Shown one piece after another: positions 1 to 7,682 of a stretch of 64,000 nt of DNA; position 1 is the first letter of the stretch, and the number at the start of each line of letters is the position of its first letter. The position numbers and the translations under genes are program-made. The notes below the pieces were generated by a model, which saw only the letters and a list, made by a program, of their open reading frames with translations, had not been told where the DNA came from and ran no database searches. Source of the DNA: Lachnospiraceae bacterium (GTDB lineage Bacteria > Bacillota > Clostridia > Lachnospirales > Lachnospiraceae); NCBI GenBank assembly GCA_031272985.1, contig JAISSU010000029.1, positions 272,962 through 336,961 on the forward strand, in the 5' to 3' direction.

Positions 1-235
1 CCTCGTCAGATGCCCCGGACTTTGACGTAGATAAGACCTGATATCCGATTTTCTCTATAGTGGCTTTAATGGCAGGCAAACGAACTGTCTGCGGATTATA
101 TTGTATGGTGGCTTTCTCGGTGGCGAGATTAACACTGGCAGTTTCAATACCATCGAGCTTTCCTAAGACCTTTTCTATTCTTCTGGCACAGGCTGCGCAG
201 GTCATTCCCCCTATGGGAAGCGTGATACTACTCAT
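1..235 (-). CDS. copA: Copper-type P-ATPase, N-terminal metal-binding domain (partial)
   Basis: The minus strand reads in from the left edge of the window. Translation from the ATG at 233-235 starts MSSITLPIGGMTCAACARRI, a canonical heavy-metal-associated (HMA) domain with the CxxC copper site (GMTCAAC). An SD-like AGAGGG lies just upstream. The reading frame is open through all 78 codons visible and passes the usual end of the roughly 70-residue HMA fold, so this is more likely the N-terminus of a copper-exporting P-type ATPase than a free-standing CopZ chaperone. The catalytic body lies outside the window. It is divergent from the HxlR regulator at 461. Confidence 0.75.
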   Translation of the reverse strand, partial: MSSITLPIGGMTCAACARRIEKVLGKLDGIETASVNLATEKATIQYNPQTVRLPAIKATIEKIGYQVLSTSKSGASDE

Positions 236-345
236 GATTATTACCCTCTTTCTACGCTGAATATCTTTGGCGTTTAACTTCACTATAATTGAACGGATTC
301 CTTAATTAATTTACTTAATTTCAATATTTTATTCTGCAATTCTAA

Positions 346-375
346 TTGACAAATATCTCCACATGCTAGTATTAT
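346..375 (+). promoter_or_regulatory. Sigma-A promoter for the HxlR gene
   Basis: TTGACA at 346-351 is followed after 18 bp by TATTAT at 370-375. The element sits in the AT-rich 225-bp gap between the divergent copper ATPase and HxlR genes and points to the regulator. Confidence 0.55.
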
Positions 376-460
376 CATAAACATTATGAACCTTTTTTCA
401 AGTATGCACTTTATTGTTCTATACTTACTATTTGGGAACTATAACATCAAGGAGGATTTC

Positions 461-820
461 ATGGATTGTACGTGCGACGAATTGAATTGCCCTGTGGATG
501 CTACGCTAAAACTAATTGGCGGAAAGTATAAGTCATTAATACTCTGGCATTTAACAGGGGGCACACTAAGATATGGAGAACTTTGTCGCCTCATACCGCA
601 GGCGACGGCAAAAATGATGACCCAGCAATTGCGTGAATTAGAAGCTGATAATCTGTTGTCACGTAAAGTATACCCTGTGGTGCCGCCAAAGGTCGAATAT
701 TCACTCACTGAGTTTGGCGCGAGCCTTAAGCCCATTCTCAATGCTATGTACGAATGGGGTGAAGACTATTTAAAAGAAAACGGGCTTACGCCAAATTGCT
801 CAATGGTGCAATCACGGTAG
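461..820 (+). CDS. HxlR-family winged-helix transcriptional regulator
   Basis: This 119-residue protein has the HxlR layout: a Cys-containing N-terminus ([20 protein letters not shown]), the [12 protein letters not shown] helix, [20 protein letters not shown] as recognition helix and a wing ending VEYSLTEFG. HxlR proteins are dimeric DNA-binding regulators, often redox or electrophile sensors, and the N-terminal cysteines (residues 3, 5 and 10) fit that. The ATG at 461 was chosen over an upstream in-frame ATG at 386 because AAGGAGG sits at 449-455 and the family normally begins here. The last five codons and the stop lie inside a 29-bp sequence repeated at 877, so the natural C-terminus may have been replaced by rearrangement. 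Its target may be the divergent copper gene, but nothing proves this. Confidence 0.85.
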   Translation: MDCTCDELNCPVDATLKLIGGKYKSLILWHLTGGTLRYGELCRLIPQATAKMMTQQLRELEADNLLSRKVYPVVPPKVEYSLTEFGASLKPILNAMYEWGEDYLKENGLTPNCSMVQSR

Positions 821-905
821 CTTATTTGAAGTCGGTACGGCTAAATAAAGGAAAGCGCAACTACCTTACAAGCTCCGGTGCAATCACGGTAGCTTATTTG
901 AAGTC
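805..905. repeat. Pair of 29-bp direct repeats
   Basis: Identical 29-bp copies occupy 805-833 and 877-905, starting GGTGCAATCACGGTAGC and offset by 72 bp. Copy 1 carries the HxlR stop codon. Copy 2 carries the stop codon and last codons of the minus-strand PstS-like gene. The intervening sequence is not duplicated. Confidence 0.9.
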
Positions 906-1921
906 AGCGAGGCAGCATCGGGAATGGCGACATAACCTTCATCATCAATTAATTGCTCCCCGTTTTCGGAAAGTAACCAGTCTCTTAAGATGCGAGAGGG
1001 GCTGTCTGAAGGTTCAGAGCTTCGCATTACTAAGTAAAACTCATGCGTCAAAGGATAGGTGTTCGCCGCTATAGTCTCTTTAGAGGGGATGATGCCGTCT
1101 ACGGCAATGTATTTAAGCTTGTCACTGTGGTACATATTATCCGCGTAATAGAATACCGAGAAGCCGATTGACATATTGTCTTTGTCGAATTTTTCAAGCT
1201 CGTCAATCAGCATTCCCATTTCTGATATCACATATTGCGAAGATGGTGTCATTGGTTTTTCATCTTTCATAACTAAATCCAGAAACAATGCCTGAGAGCC
1301 GCTCCCCTCATTTCGCTGAATCGCTTTTATTTCGCCCTCGTCTCCTCCCAAATCCTTCCAGTCAGTAGTTTTGCCTGTGTAAATATCACGAATCTGCTGC
1401 ATAGTCAGGCTTTCAACCTTATTATCTTCACCGGTGAGAAAGACTAAGGCATCGCGCCCTATTGGCGTGATATCAAGTTCCTTGACTGCTTTAATTCTGC
1501 TTTGCATTTCGAGTGAAGGGAGATACACGAGCAGCAAATCACCGCCCTGCCAATCATCAGCAGCACCCGTGACGCTTTGCAGTAAGAAATCCCAGGAATT
1601 TTCGGTTTGGTTAACCGTGACTCGATTCTCCGCCTCAGTGCGCGTAATCCCACAGGCTTTGGCGTAAATCGCCGCAATGAGAGGCATGCATGCCGTGCTC
1701 CCGTCTATTACAGGGCAATTTGAAGCACTAAGTCCCGGTATCCCTTCGGGAATGGATTGGTCATCATCATTATCATTTACAATAGTGGAAGTTTCATCAT
1801 CGGAAAGTGCTTCGTCTTCGCTATTATTTTCATTACTTTTGTTAAATAAAGAGCAAGATGTCATTAATGCGATAATAAGAGACAAACTTAGTAATATACT
1901 TAAGATCTTTTTTGTTTTCAT
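884..1921 (-). CDS. PstS-like substrate-binding lipoprotein
   Basis: This is a 345-residue exported lipoprotein. It has a Lys-rich N-terminus, a hydrophobic core and the lipobox LMTSC, then a Ser/Asp-rich linker to about residue 60. The body matches the PBP-like/PstS fold: DGSTACMPL near the start (the PstS DGS-T phosphate-contact region), IGRDALVFLT, the LTMQQIRDIYTGKTTDWKDLGG block and QRNEGSGSQALF. AGGAGGG lies just upstream of the ATG. Phosphate ABC genes (pstC, pstA, pstB) are absent nearby, so it is an orphan binding protein; phosphate is the family default but another oxyanion or a sensing role is possible. The last codons overlap one of the 29-bp direct repeats. Confidence 0.8.
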   Translation of the reverse strand: MKTKKILSILLSLSLIIALMTSCSLFNKSNENNSEDEALSDDETSTIVNDNDDDQSIPEGIPGLSASNCPVIDGSTACMPLIAAIYAKACGITRTEAENRVTVNQTENSWDFLLQSVTGAADDWQGGDLLLVYLPSLEMQSRIKAVKELDITPIGRDALVFLTGEDNKVESLTMQQIRDIYTGKTTDWKDLGGDEGEIKAIQRNEGSGSQALFLDLVMKDEKPMTPSSQYVISEMGMLIDELEKFDKDNMSIGFSVFYYADNMYHSDKLKYIAVDGIIPSKETIAANTYPLTHEFYLVMRSSEPSDSPSRILRDWLLSENGEQLIDDEGYVAIPDAASLTSNKLP

Positions 1922-1977
1922 GTTTACCCTCCTGTATGCCGGTTTCCTTATAGCCTGATGTTTTCATTTAAATGCGC

Positions 1978-3603
1978 TTAGTCCTGTAAATCAGAAAAAA
2001 TACTTTCCTTGTAGATCCAATTGCCGTCATTATCAAGCATTCCCCTGTAAAAACCTTTTGCAACTATGTAGCGCTCAGGACCTAATGCGGTCATCTCTTT
2101 TATATCCGTAAAAAATGCTATGGTGTTTCCTTTATCGTCGAAAACGCGCCAGTCATTATTGTAACTTTCGGAATAAGTAAGACTTAAATCAATCGGAGTG
2201 CTGTAAATCTCGGCGAATAACTTTGAATCTTTATTGAAGTAGGCTCCGAGTGTGCCTTCCTGACTGTACCAGACAAAAGGCGGCAGAGTAGTATTAAAGT
2301 TCACCAGCGCAGTCATAGCACTATAGCCTTCGGACAATTTCGCCACTTCATTTAGCTCCATATCCCAAAGCTGACATTTACTATAGTCTCTGATTACTTC
2401 ACCGTAGTCTTCCGATTGATAAACATCGCTGTAATTGCAAGACGAGACTATATAACCATTCCAGAAAGCGGCGTCAGTTATTGTGGATTCGGCAGTAGCG
2501 TTTCTAATGGGTATTCCCTTTTCATTTAGCAGCACTAAGGTGTCAGTTCCGGAAATGACAGATAAAAAACAGATGGGATAACCGTCCATATCCAAAGGAC
2601 CATACTGCAATACCGAGCAAGGACCGTAGATTACTTCGCCTTCCAATGTGCGCAATGTGTACTCATAAGTGTCGTTATTTGAGGTTATACAAAGTCTGTC
2701 ATCTAAGTAGGAGATCCATTCGTTTTGAATTATAGGGGTATTTAATTCGGTTATCGAATATGTATTGCCGGATTTTTGCAATTTTAAAAAGCCTTCGGTA
2801 TTTTCAGATGTCCAGTAGGACAATACCGGCGTTGGAAAATCTGAGTCAGCCGAAGCTATCGTTTTCCCTTTTTCAGAAAAGATGAGGTTTAGTTTCGGGT
2901 CATAAACATCGCAAGAGACTTCGTCCCAACAAAAAGCCTGATAGCAATCTATCCATGGTTGAATGTAATCATAAGACGCATCCGTCTCGCACCTTGCAAT
3001 CTCTTTACATTTTGCGTCAAGAATAACGAGCCCCGTATCGCCGCAGGCAATAAATCCCCCGTCCGATGTGGTGTTAATAAATTTGTAGGTCCCTTCAGAA
3101 TTGCCGTCATTTATACTGAATAATTCAAAATAAGCATTTTCGGTTATTTCGGAGGAATCGTCCGTTTCGGCGGAATGGCTGATTATTAAGAAATCATCAT
3201 TTCCGTAATAAATGTAACCTGTAAAGAAATCCAGAATAAGCTTTCCTTTTGTATTATAAAATGCGGTTTCGTACAACGCAGAGAAAGGGTCTGCTTCCCC
3301 GTCTTCCGTCACAGAAAAATCTGAGAGTCTTTGAGCAGTGATACCGACTGCTTTGCTGTAATCGTCACTATATAAAATGTTTAAGGAGTCGCCTTCTAAA
3401 ATTATTTTACCGTCTCTGTCAAGAATGCGCCCATAGGAATTCCCGACTCCGCCTTTGTCTCCGACATAGTAAAGCTGCACGGAAGAATCGTTAGAGCCGC
3501 CGGTTTTGTCTGCGCCGAACAAAGAGCAGGAAGCGAGCGAAAAAATAAGAAAAACGATTAACAAAATGCTAAACAAACGCTTACATAACGTAACTTTCTG
3601 CAT
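1978..3603 (-). CDS. Lipoprotein with WG-like repeats, function unknown
   Basis: This 541-residue secreted lipoprotein has the signal peptide MQKVTLCKRLFSILLIVFLI ending at lipobox SLASC. The ATG at 3603 is preferred to one 12 codons upstream because it carries a GGAGGG site and gives a clean signal peptide. The body contains recurrent short hairpins of the type 'D-x-D/K-G-K-I-I' (GRILDRDGKIILEG, FYNTKGKLILDF, VLLNEKGIPIRN, VFDDKGNTIAFF, MLDNDGNWIYKE). These resemble degenerate WG repeats and suggest a beta-propeller-like surface protein. No catalytic motif was recognised. It lies 56 bp upstream of the PstS-like gene on the same strand and may be co-transcribed with it. Confidence 0.65.
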   Translation of the reverse strand: MQKVTLCKRLFSILLIVFLIFSLASCSLFGADKTGGSNDSSVQLYYVGDKGGVGNSYGRILDRDGKIILEGDSLNILYSDDYSKAVGITAQRLSDFSVTEDGEADPFSALYETAFYNTKGKLILDFFTGYIYYGNDDFLIISHSAETDDSSEITENAYFELFSINDGNSEGTYKFINTTSDGGFIACGDTGLVILDAKCKEIARCETDASYDYIQPWIDCYQAFCWDEVSCDVYDPKLNLIFSEKGKTIASADSDFPTPVLSYWTSENTEGFLKLQKSGNTYSITELNTPIIQNEWISYLDDRLCITSNNDTYEYTLRTLEGEVIYGPCSVLQYGPLDMDGYPICFLSVISGTDTLVLLNEKGIPIRNATAESTITDAAFWNGYIVSSCNYSDVYQSEDYGEVIRDYSKCQLWDMELNEVAKLSEGYSAMTALVNFNTTLPPFVWYSQEGTLGAYFNKDSKLFAEIYSTPIDLSLTYSESYNNDWRVFDDKGNTIAFFTDIKEMTALGPERYIVAKGFYRGMLDNDGNWIYKESIFSDLQD

Positions 3604-3999
3604 ATGCCCTCCAACCAAAGAGCTCCTGAAATACAACATAATAATAAGCTGCTTATGTGCGATACTTCTTGTCTCATAATATTACAATTAGAACTTTCCC
3701 GCAAGCTATAAGAATTAATATATGAAAGTAACCATTAATATTCGTAATATGGAAATCGCCCAAGCGTTTCTATGTATCTTTGTACCTACATTAAAAACAC
3801 AATACATAATTCGCAAATGACACATTTACCATACATACTATGGCTAAATTTCCCAATAAAATAATTAATATTAAAAATATTTTGTACAATAAATACAAAA
3901 ACGCTTGCAACGCGGTGTTCGATAGTGTACTATTGTCATATCATTAGTATGTACGTAAATTATTAACTCAAAAACCAATTTCAAAGGAGGAAAATCTAC
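3604..3999. other. Intergenic region between divergent transcription units
   Basis: An AT-rich 396-bp gap separates the minus-strand lipoprotein from the ABC importer operon. No gene was found in it. It holds the importer promoter near its right end and a short inverted repeat, CCATA-CATAC-TATGG, at 3829-3843, a candidate operator. Confidence 0.6.
3905..3933 (+). promoter_or_regulatory. Promoter of the ABC importer operon
   Basis: TTGCAA (3905-3910), a 17-bp spacer and TACTAT (3928-3933) lie 66 bp upstream of the binding-protein start. The sequence downstream (TATGTACGTAAAT, 3947-3959) is partly palindromic and could be bound by the GntR regulator encoded at the end of the operon; this is inference. 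Confidence 0.55.
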
Positions 4000-5577
4000 A
4001 TGAAAAAGTACCAAAGAGCATTGGCGCTTTTACTGGCATTACTGCTTCTTGCCTTTACGGTGATGGCTTGCGGTAATAAGGAAACGCCTGCTGACACGAC
4101 TGACACGACGGAACCCATCGGTCCGCAAAGTACCGATAAGGAAGATGTCGAGCTCACAGGTGAAGCTGCGGAAGTGGCCGCGGAAAAAGGTTTCGGATTA
4201 GCGGATATTCCTGAAATCTCAAACAAAGAACCCATAAATGTCATGGTAGAGGCATCGGGTTCAGGTGATACCATTGTCTCATTCATTGAGAAGTTCGCTG
4301 AAAAAACAGGCGTAGAGGTTACTTATGAAATGATAGTTATGACCTCTGCATACTCGAAGGAATTAAACGAATTACAGGCGGGCACCGGAGCCTATGACCT
4401 TGTTATGGTTGAGACCTCGTGGACGAATGAATGGAAAGACTATCTTATTGACATCGGAACGGCAGCTGAAGAATATGACCCGAAGGGGAAAGCAGGGCTG
4501 GAAGCAGACCTTGAGAATTATGACTCGGGACTTCTTCGTTGTGCGACGACGACAGATGGAGTCTTGATGGGACTTCCCTATTATTCATATCCGCTCTTCC
4601 AGTACATTAGGCAGGATGTATTTGAGGATGAGACAGAGAAAGCCGCTTTTAAAGAAAAATACGGCTATGACTTAGCACCTGCGACCACATGGGATCAGAT
4701 TCATGATCAGGGCGAATTCTTTACCCGTAAAAAAGGTGACACCTTAAAAGGCGAGGTCTTGGATCATGACATCTACGGATTAGCCATGATGGCAGGACAG
4801 TTCCCGCACGTGCAGGATGAAATGGCAGCTCGTATTTGGGGTATGGGCGGACATTTTGCTACTCCTGTTCGCGATGCGAGCGGTGAAATCACCGAATTCG
4901 TATTTACAAAAGAGGATCAGGAAATCATGTTGCAGGCCTGCAAGGACTATGTGGAGGATATGAAATATTCACCTCCGGGTACAGAGAATGCTTTCTGGGA
5001 TTTCGCGGGCAGTCAGTTCGCGGCAGGAAATGCGATCATCATGCCTGACCAGTATAACGGACTTTGGACATGGATGGTCACGGATCTCGCGGCGAATGTA
5101 CCGGGTGCTACGGTAGTGGCGGCTCCTGTTCCCGGAATGCAGCCATATACCGGCGGATTCTTCATGGGTATCAGCAAGGATTCGGCGAATATCGAGGCTT
5201 CTTATTGGCTGGCGCGTTATATCGCTTCCTATGAGGCTCAGTATGAGATGCCGTTATCAGGCGGATGGCCTGTAACCCGTTTTGACGTAGTCGAAAGCGC
5301 TCAGGCGAACCCAGATGTGGATGAAGCCACTTATCATGAGGCATTCGGGTATGGCGAGGCTCAGATTGAAACTGCCGAATATCAGACACCCTATATCAAT
5401 GATTATCTGCACTTTAACTCGGATGCAGCAGGAAAACTCTATGACGAAATGACGACGGTCTTCCATGAAAATGCTGTTGGCGTTCATACGCCTGAGGAAA
5501 CGGTCAAAATTTGGGGAGAGAAGCTGGTGGATGTCCAGAATACTTATGGTTCAGTGCCTGCTTCTGTGGAGGAATAA
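4000..5577 (+). CDS. ABC importer solute-binding lipoprotein (family 1)
   Basis: This 525-residue lipoprotein has signal peptide MKKYQRALALLLALLLLAF and lipobox VMAC, a Thr/Asp-rich linker, then a family-1 (sugar-type) binding-protein body with the usual N-lobe strand INVMVEASG, the helix FIEKFAEKTGVEV and the hinge strand YDLVMVETSWTNEW. AAAGGAGG sits 9 bp before the ATG. It is long for a sugar-binding protein (these are often near 430 residues) and is closer in size to glycerol-type (GlpV-like) binding proteins. It opens a six-gene operon with two permeases, a small membrane protein and two ATPases. The substrate is not readable from sequence; a polyol or sugar is likely. Confidence 0.85.
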   Translation: MKKYQRALALLLALLLLAFTVMACGNKETPADTTDTTEPIGPQSTDKEDVELTGEAAEVAAEKGFGLADIPEISNKEPINVMVEASGSGDTIVSFIEKFAEKTGVEVTYEMIVMTSAYSKELNELQAGTGAYDLVMVETSWTNEWKDYLIDIGTAAEEYDPKGKAGLEADLENYDSGLLRCATTTDGVLMGLPYYSYPLFQYIRQDVFEDETEKAAFKEKYGYDLAPATTWDQIHDQGEFFTRKKGDTLKGEVLDHDIYGLAMMAGQFPHVQDEMAARIWGMGGHFATPVRDASGEITEFVFTKEDQEIMLQACKDYVEDMKYSPPGTENAFWDFAGSQFAAGNAIIMPDQYNGLWTWMVTDLAANVPGATVVAAPVPGMQPYTGGFFMGISKDSANIEASYWLARYIASYEAQYEMPLSGGWPVTRFDVVESAQANPDVDEATYHEAFGYGEAQIETAEYQTPYINDYLHFNSDAAGKLYDEMTTVFHENAVGVHTPEETVKIWGEKLVDVQNTYGSVPASVEE

Positions 5578-5599
5578 ATCTTTAATATTCATGAATAAA

Positions 5600-5646
5600 G
5601 CGCAGGCATCGTTAACCTTTAACAAAACCCAAACGATGCCTTGCGC
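5600..5646 (+). terminator. Intercistronic hairpin after the binding-protein gene
   Basis: GCGCAGGCATCGTT (5600-5613) pairs with AACGATGCCTTGCGC (5632-5646) with a single bulge. There is no T-run after it. It probably acts as a partial terminator or 3'-end stabiliser that lets the binding-protein message exceed the permease message. Confidence 0.7.
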
Positions 5647-5681
5647 ATCAGTAAAAACGGTCAAAAAGGGAGTGAATTCTT

Positions 5682-6572
5682 ATGAAAAACAAAAAGACCA
5701 CACCGAAAAAACCGATGAGCGATAAACAGTTCGGATGGCTTCTGATAGCCCCGCTCTGCTTTGTTCTCGCCGTTTTTATGCTCTATCCCACAGTTTATGC
5801 TGTAGTCATGTCATTTACGAAGTATCTGATGAAGGGCACCCCGACATGGATCGGTGCCGATAATTACAGATATATCCTTCATAACAGCGAAATGTGGAAT
5901 TCTCTCGGGAGAACCGGGCTTACGGTTATTATATGTATTGTTTTTGAGCTTGTGCTCGGAATGCTTTTGGCGCTTTTATTAAATCGTGATTTCCGCGGGC
6001 AGGGGATCGTCCGTGGTTTATGCTTTATGCCGCTTCTGATATCACCGCTGGCCATGAGTCTGATATGGAGTTACATTCTGAATAATCAATACGGAATCGT
6101 TAATATTATTCTTGGCTGGTTTAATATATACAATATACCTTGGTTCTCAAGTGTAAGTATGGCTAAATACACTATCATGGGTATGACAATCTGGCAATGG
6201 TTGCCGTTTTCCACTTTTGTTTTGTTGGCGGGTCTGAAAGGTCTCCCGAAAGACCAGTTCGAGGCGGCTCAGGTAGACGGGTCATCCTCTTGGAATACGT
6301 TCTGGAGACTTACCGTACCTACTCTTAAGCCATTGATAATGATTATTGTTCTGCTTCGTGTCATGTCTCTTATAAGGACCTATGACCCGCTTTATGGTAC
6401 CACCAGAGGAGGGCTGGGGACAGAGACATTTGACTGGTACGTTTACCGTATGGGCTTTGTAAAATACGATGTAGGGAGAGGAACGGCGCTCGGAGTATTT
6501 TCTCTTGTGATTACGCTATTAATATCTAACGTCCTCTATTCGCAATTGATGAAAGCCCTAAAGAAACGCTGA
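5682..6572 (+). CDS. ABC importer permease, MalF/UgpA type
   Basis: This 296-residue inner-membrane permease has six predicted membrane segments beginning at WLLIAPLCFVLAVFMLYPTV. The cytoplasmic EAA loop that contacts the ATPase reads FEAAQVDGSSSWNTFWRLTV (about residues 196-215), the typical family signature. AGGGAG lies 12 bp before the ATG. It follows the binding protein after a strong hairpin and precedes the MalG-type partner, with which it should form the heterodimeric pore. Confidence 0.9.
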   Translation: MKNKKTTPKKPMSDKQFGWLLIAPLCFVLAVFMLYPTVYAVVMSFTKYLMKGTPTWIGADNYRYILHNSEMWNSLGRTGLTVIICIVFELVLGMLLALLLNRDFRGQGIVRGLCFMPLLISPLAMSLIWSYILNNQYGIVNIILGWFNIYNIPWFSSVSMAKYTIMGMTIWQWLPFSTFVLLAGLKGLPKDQFEAAQVDGSSSWNTFWRLTVPTLKPLIMIIVLLRVMSLIRTYDPLYGTTRGGLGTETFDWYVYRMGFVKYDVGRGTALGVFSLVITLLISNVLYSQLMKALKKR

Positions 6573-6587
6573 TTTTAGTGGCGCGTC

Positions 6588-6610
6588 GTGTCGGGGGATA
6601 TCCCTGACAC
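6588..6610 (+). terminator. Intercistronic hairpin between the two permeases
   Basis: GTGTCGGGG (6588-6596) pairs with CCCTGACAC (6602-6610) over nine positions (one G-T) with loop GATAT. No T-run follows. The sequence CCGGGGTATCCCCTG at 8827-8841, between the two ATPase genes, is a weaker relative. Confidence 0.65.
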
Positions 6611-6635
6611 AAATAAGAAGGTGGTGAACATTAAG

Positions 6636-7457
6636 ATGAAAAAAAAGAAATTCAGTTGGAAACGCGTTGTATTCTGGATAGTATTGATTTCGGTGGTATC
6701 GTTATTTGTATTCCCGATTTTCTGGGTTTATGTGACAGCTTTTAAAACGAATGCGGCTATTCGTTCGACATCGCTTGCGTTTACACCTACAATAGAAAAT
6801 TTCGTTTTCCTTTTCACGACGCGAAATGCGCAGGTGCCGCTGCTTAATACCATCATTATCAGTGTTGTGAGTACGCTTCTTGTTATGCTAATCTCAATTC
6901 CTGCGGCTTACAGTTTTGCCCGTTACAGCCCGTCAGGAAACACACTTCTTTTTACGACTATTTCCACCCGCATGTTTCCGGGGGTAATAGCCGCAATCCC
7001 GTTTTTCCTTCTGTTTCGGGATTTAAACCTATTGGATACACATATAGGAATAATATTGATGTATGTCTATTTCAATATGTCATTTGCGACATTCCTGATG
7101 TACGGTTTCTTCGTAGATATACCTGAACAGGTGGAGTATGCCGCGATGGTGGATGGTTACAGTAGGCTTGATATTATCAGGAAAATAGTTTTCCCGCTTG
7201 CAAAACCGGGCATTGCGATTACCACAATATTTACGTTGATTTGGTCATGGAATGAGTTTTTCTTTGCCTTTCTCTTTACAGGGAAAGTTGCAAAGGCGGT
7301 ATCTGTGGAGCTCTCGCTTTTCTGGGGCGCGACTCAGATTCAATGGGGAGCTATGGCGGCTCTTATGTGCATAGCGATGCTTCCGACTTTAGCGGTTGCT
7401 ATTTTCCTGCAAAAATACATCGTCAGAGGCTTAAGCTTTGGCGCGGTTAAAGGCTAA
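6636..7457 (+). CDS. ABC importer permease, MalG type
   Basis: This 273-residue permease has six predicted membrane segments. The EAA loop reads VEYAAMVDGYSRLDIIRKIV and the C-terminus YIVRGLSFGAVKG is the classic MalG-type ending. The ATG at 6636 is preferred because AAGGTGG lies at 6618-6624. An in-frame GTG at 6588 would fall in the left arm of a perfect hairpin and lacks a ribosome site; GTG codons at 6621 and 6624 are further alternatives. It is paired with the permease just upstream and should contact one of the two ATPases encoded downstream. Confidence 0.9.
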   Translation: MKKKKFSWKRVVFWIVLISVVSLFVFPIFWVYVTAFKTNAAIRSTSLAFTPTIENFVFLFTTRNAQVPLLNTIIISVVSTLLVMLISIPAAYSFARYSPSGNTLLFTTISTRMFPGVIAAIPFFLLFRDLNLLDTHIGIILMYVYFNMSFATFLMYGFFVDIPEQVEYAAMVDGYSRLDIIRKIVFPLAKPGIAITTIFTLIWSWNEFFFAFLFTGKVAKAVSVELSLFWGATQIQWGAMAALMCIAMLPTLAVAIFLQKYIVRGLSFGAVKG

Positions 7458-7468
7458 GGAGGTTCTTT

Positions 7469-7666
7469 ATGGGTACATTTGATCGGTGTTTTATGGCGGT
7501 TTTGCTGTTTGCGGTAGTTAATTTTCTTTGGATAATTTTTCTCGAAGAGTACCTCAATATATATTTTGGAGTAGGCTTAGGGGTGCTGGTCGGAGCGGCC
7601 TTTATAGCATTCGGTCCTAAGAAGGTAAAGAAAGAAAAGAAAGCAAAGGCAGAGAAAAAGGAGTAG
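7469..7666 (+). CDS. Small membrane protein of the ABC importer operon
   Basis: This 65-residue protein has two hydrophobic helices (about residues 8-26 and 31-48) and a strongly basic/acidic tail, GPKKVKKEKKAKAEKKE. An AGGAGG site precedes the ATG, and the gene is 11 bp after the second permease and 16 bp before the first ATPase, so it is clearly part of the operon. Glycerol-type importers with two ATPases (the GlpSTPQV group) also carry a small integral membrane protein at this position, though that one is somewhat longer. A role in transporter assembly or in holding the twin ATPases is possible. I recognise no named domain. Confidence 0.7.
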   Translation: MGTFDRCFMAVLLFAVVNFLWIIFLEEYLNIYFGVGLGVLVGAAFIAFGPKKVKKEKKAKAEKKE

Positions 7667-7682
7667 TGACGGGAGGTAACAT

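Noticed and set aside
439..741. Open frame on the minus strand inside the HxlR gene
   Set aside because: It is the complement of a well-supported regulator gene and has no family features; a shadow frame.
796..1074. Plus-strand frame with an internally repeated peptide ([10 protein letters not shown])
   Set aside because: The repeat comes from the 29-bp DNA duplication, and the frame lies mostly antisense to the PstS-like gene without a ribosome site.
884..1921. Phosphate transport (Pst) operon
   Set aside because: Only a PstS-like binding protein is present; no pstC, pstA, pstB or phoU nearby.
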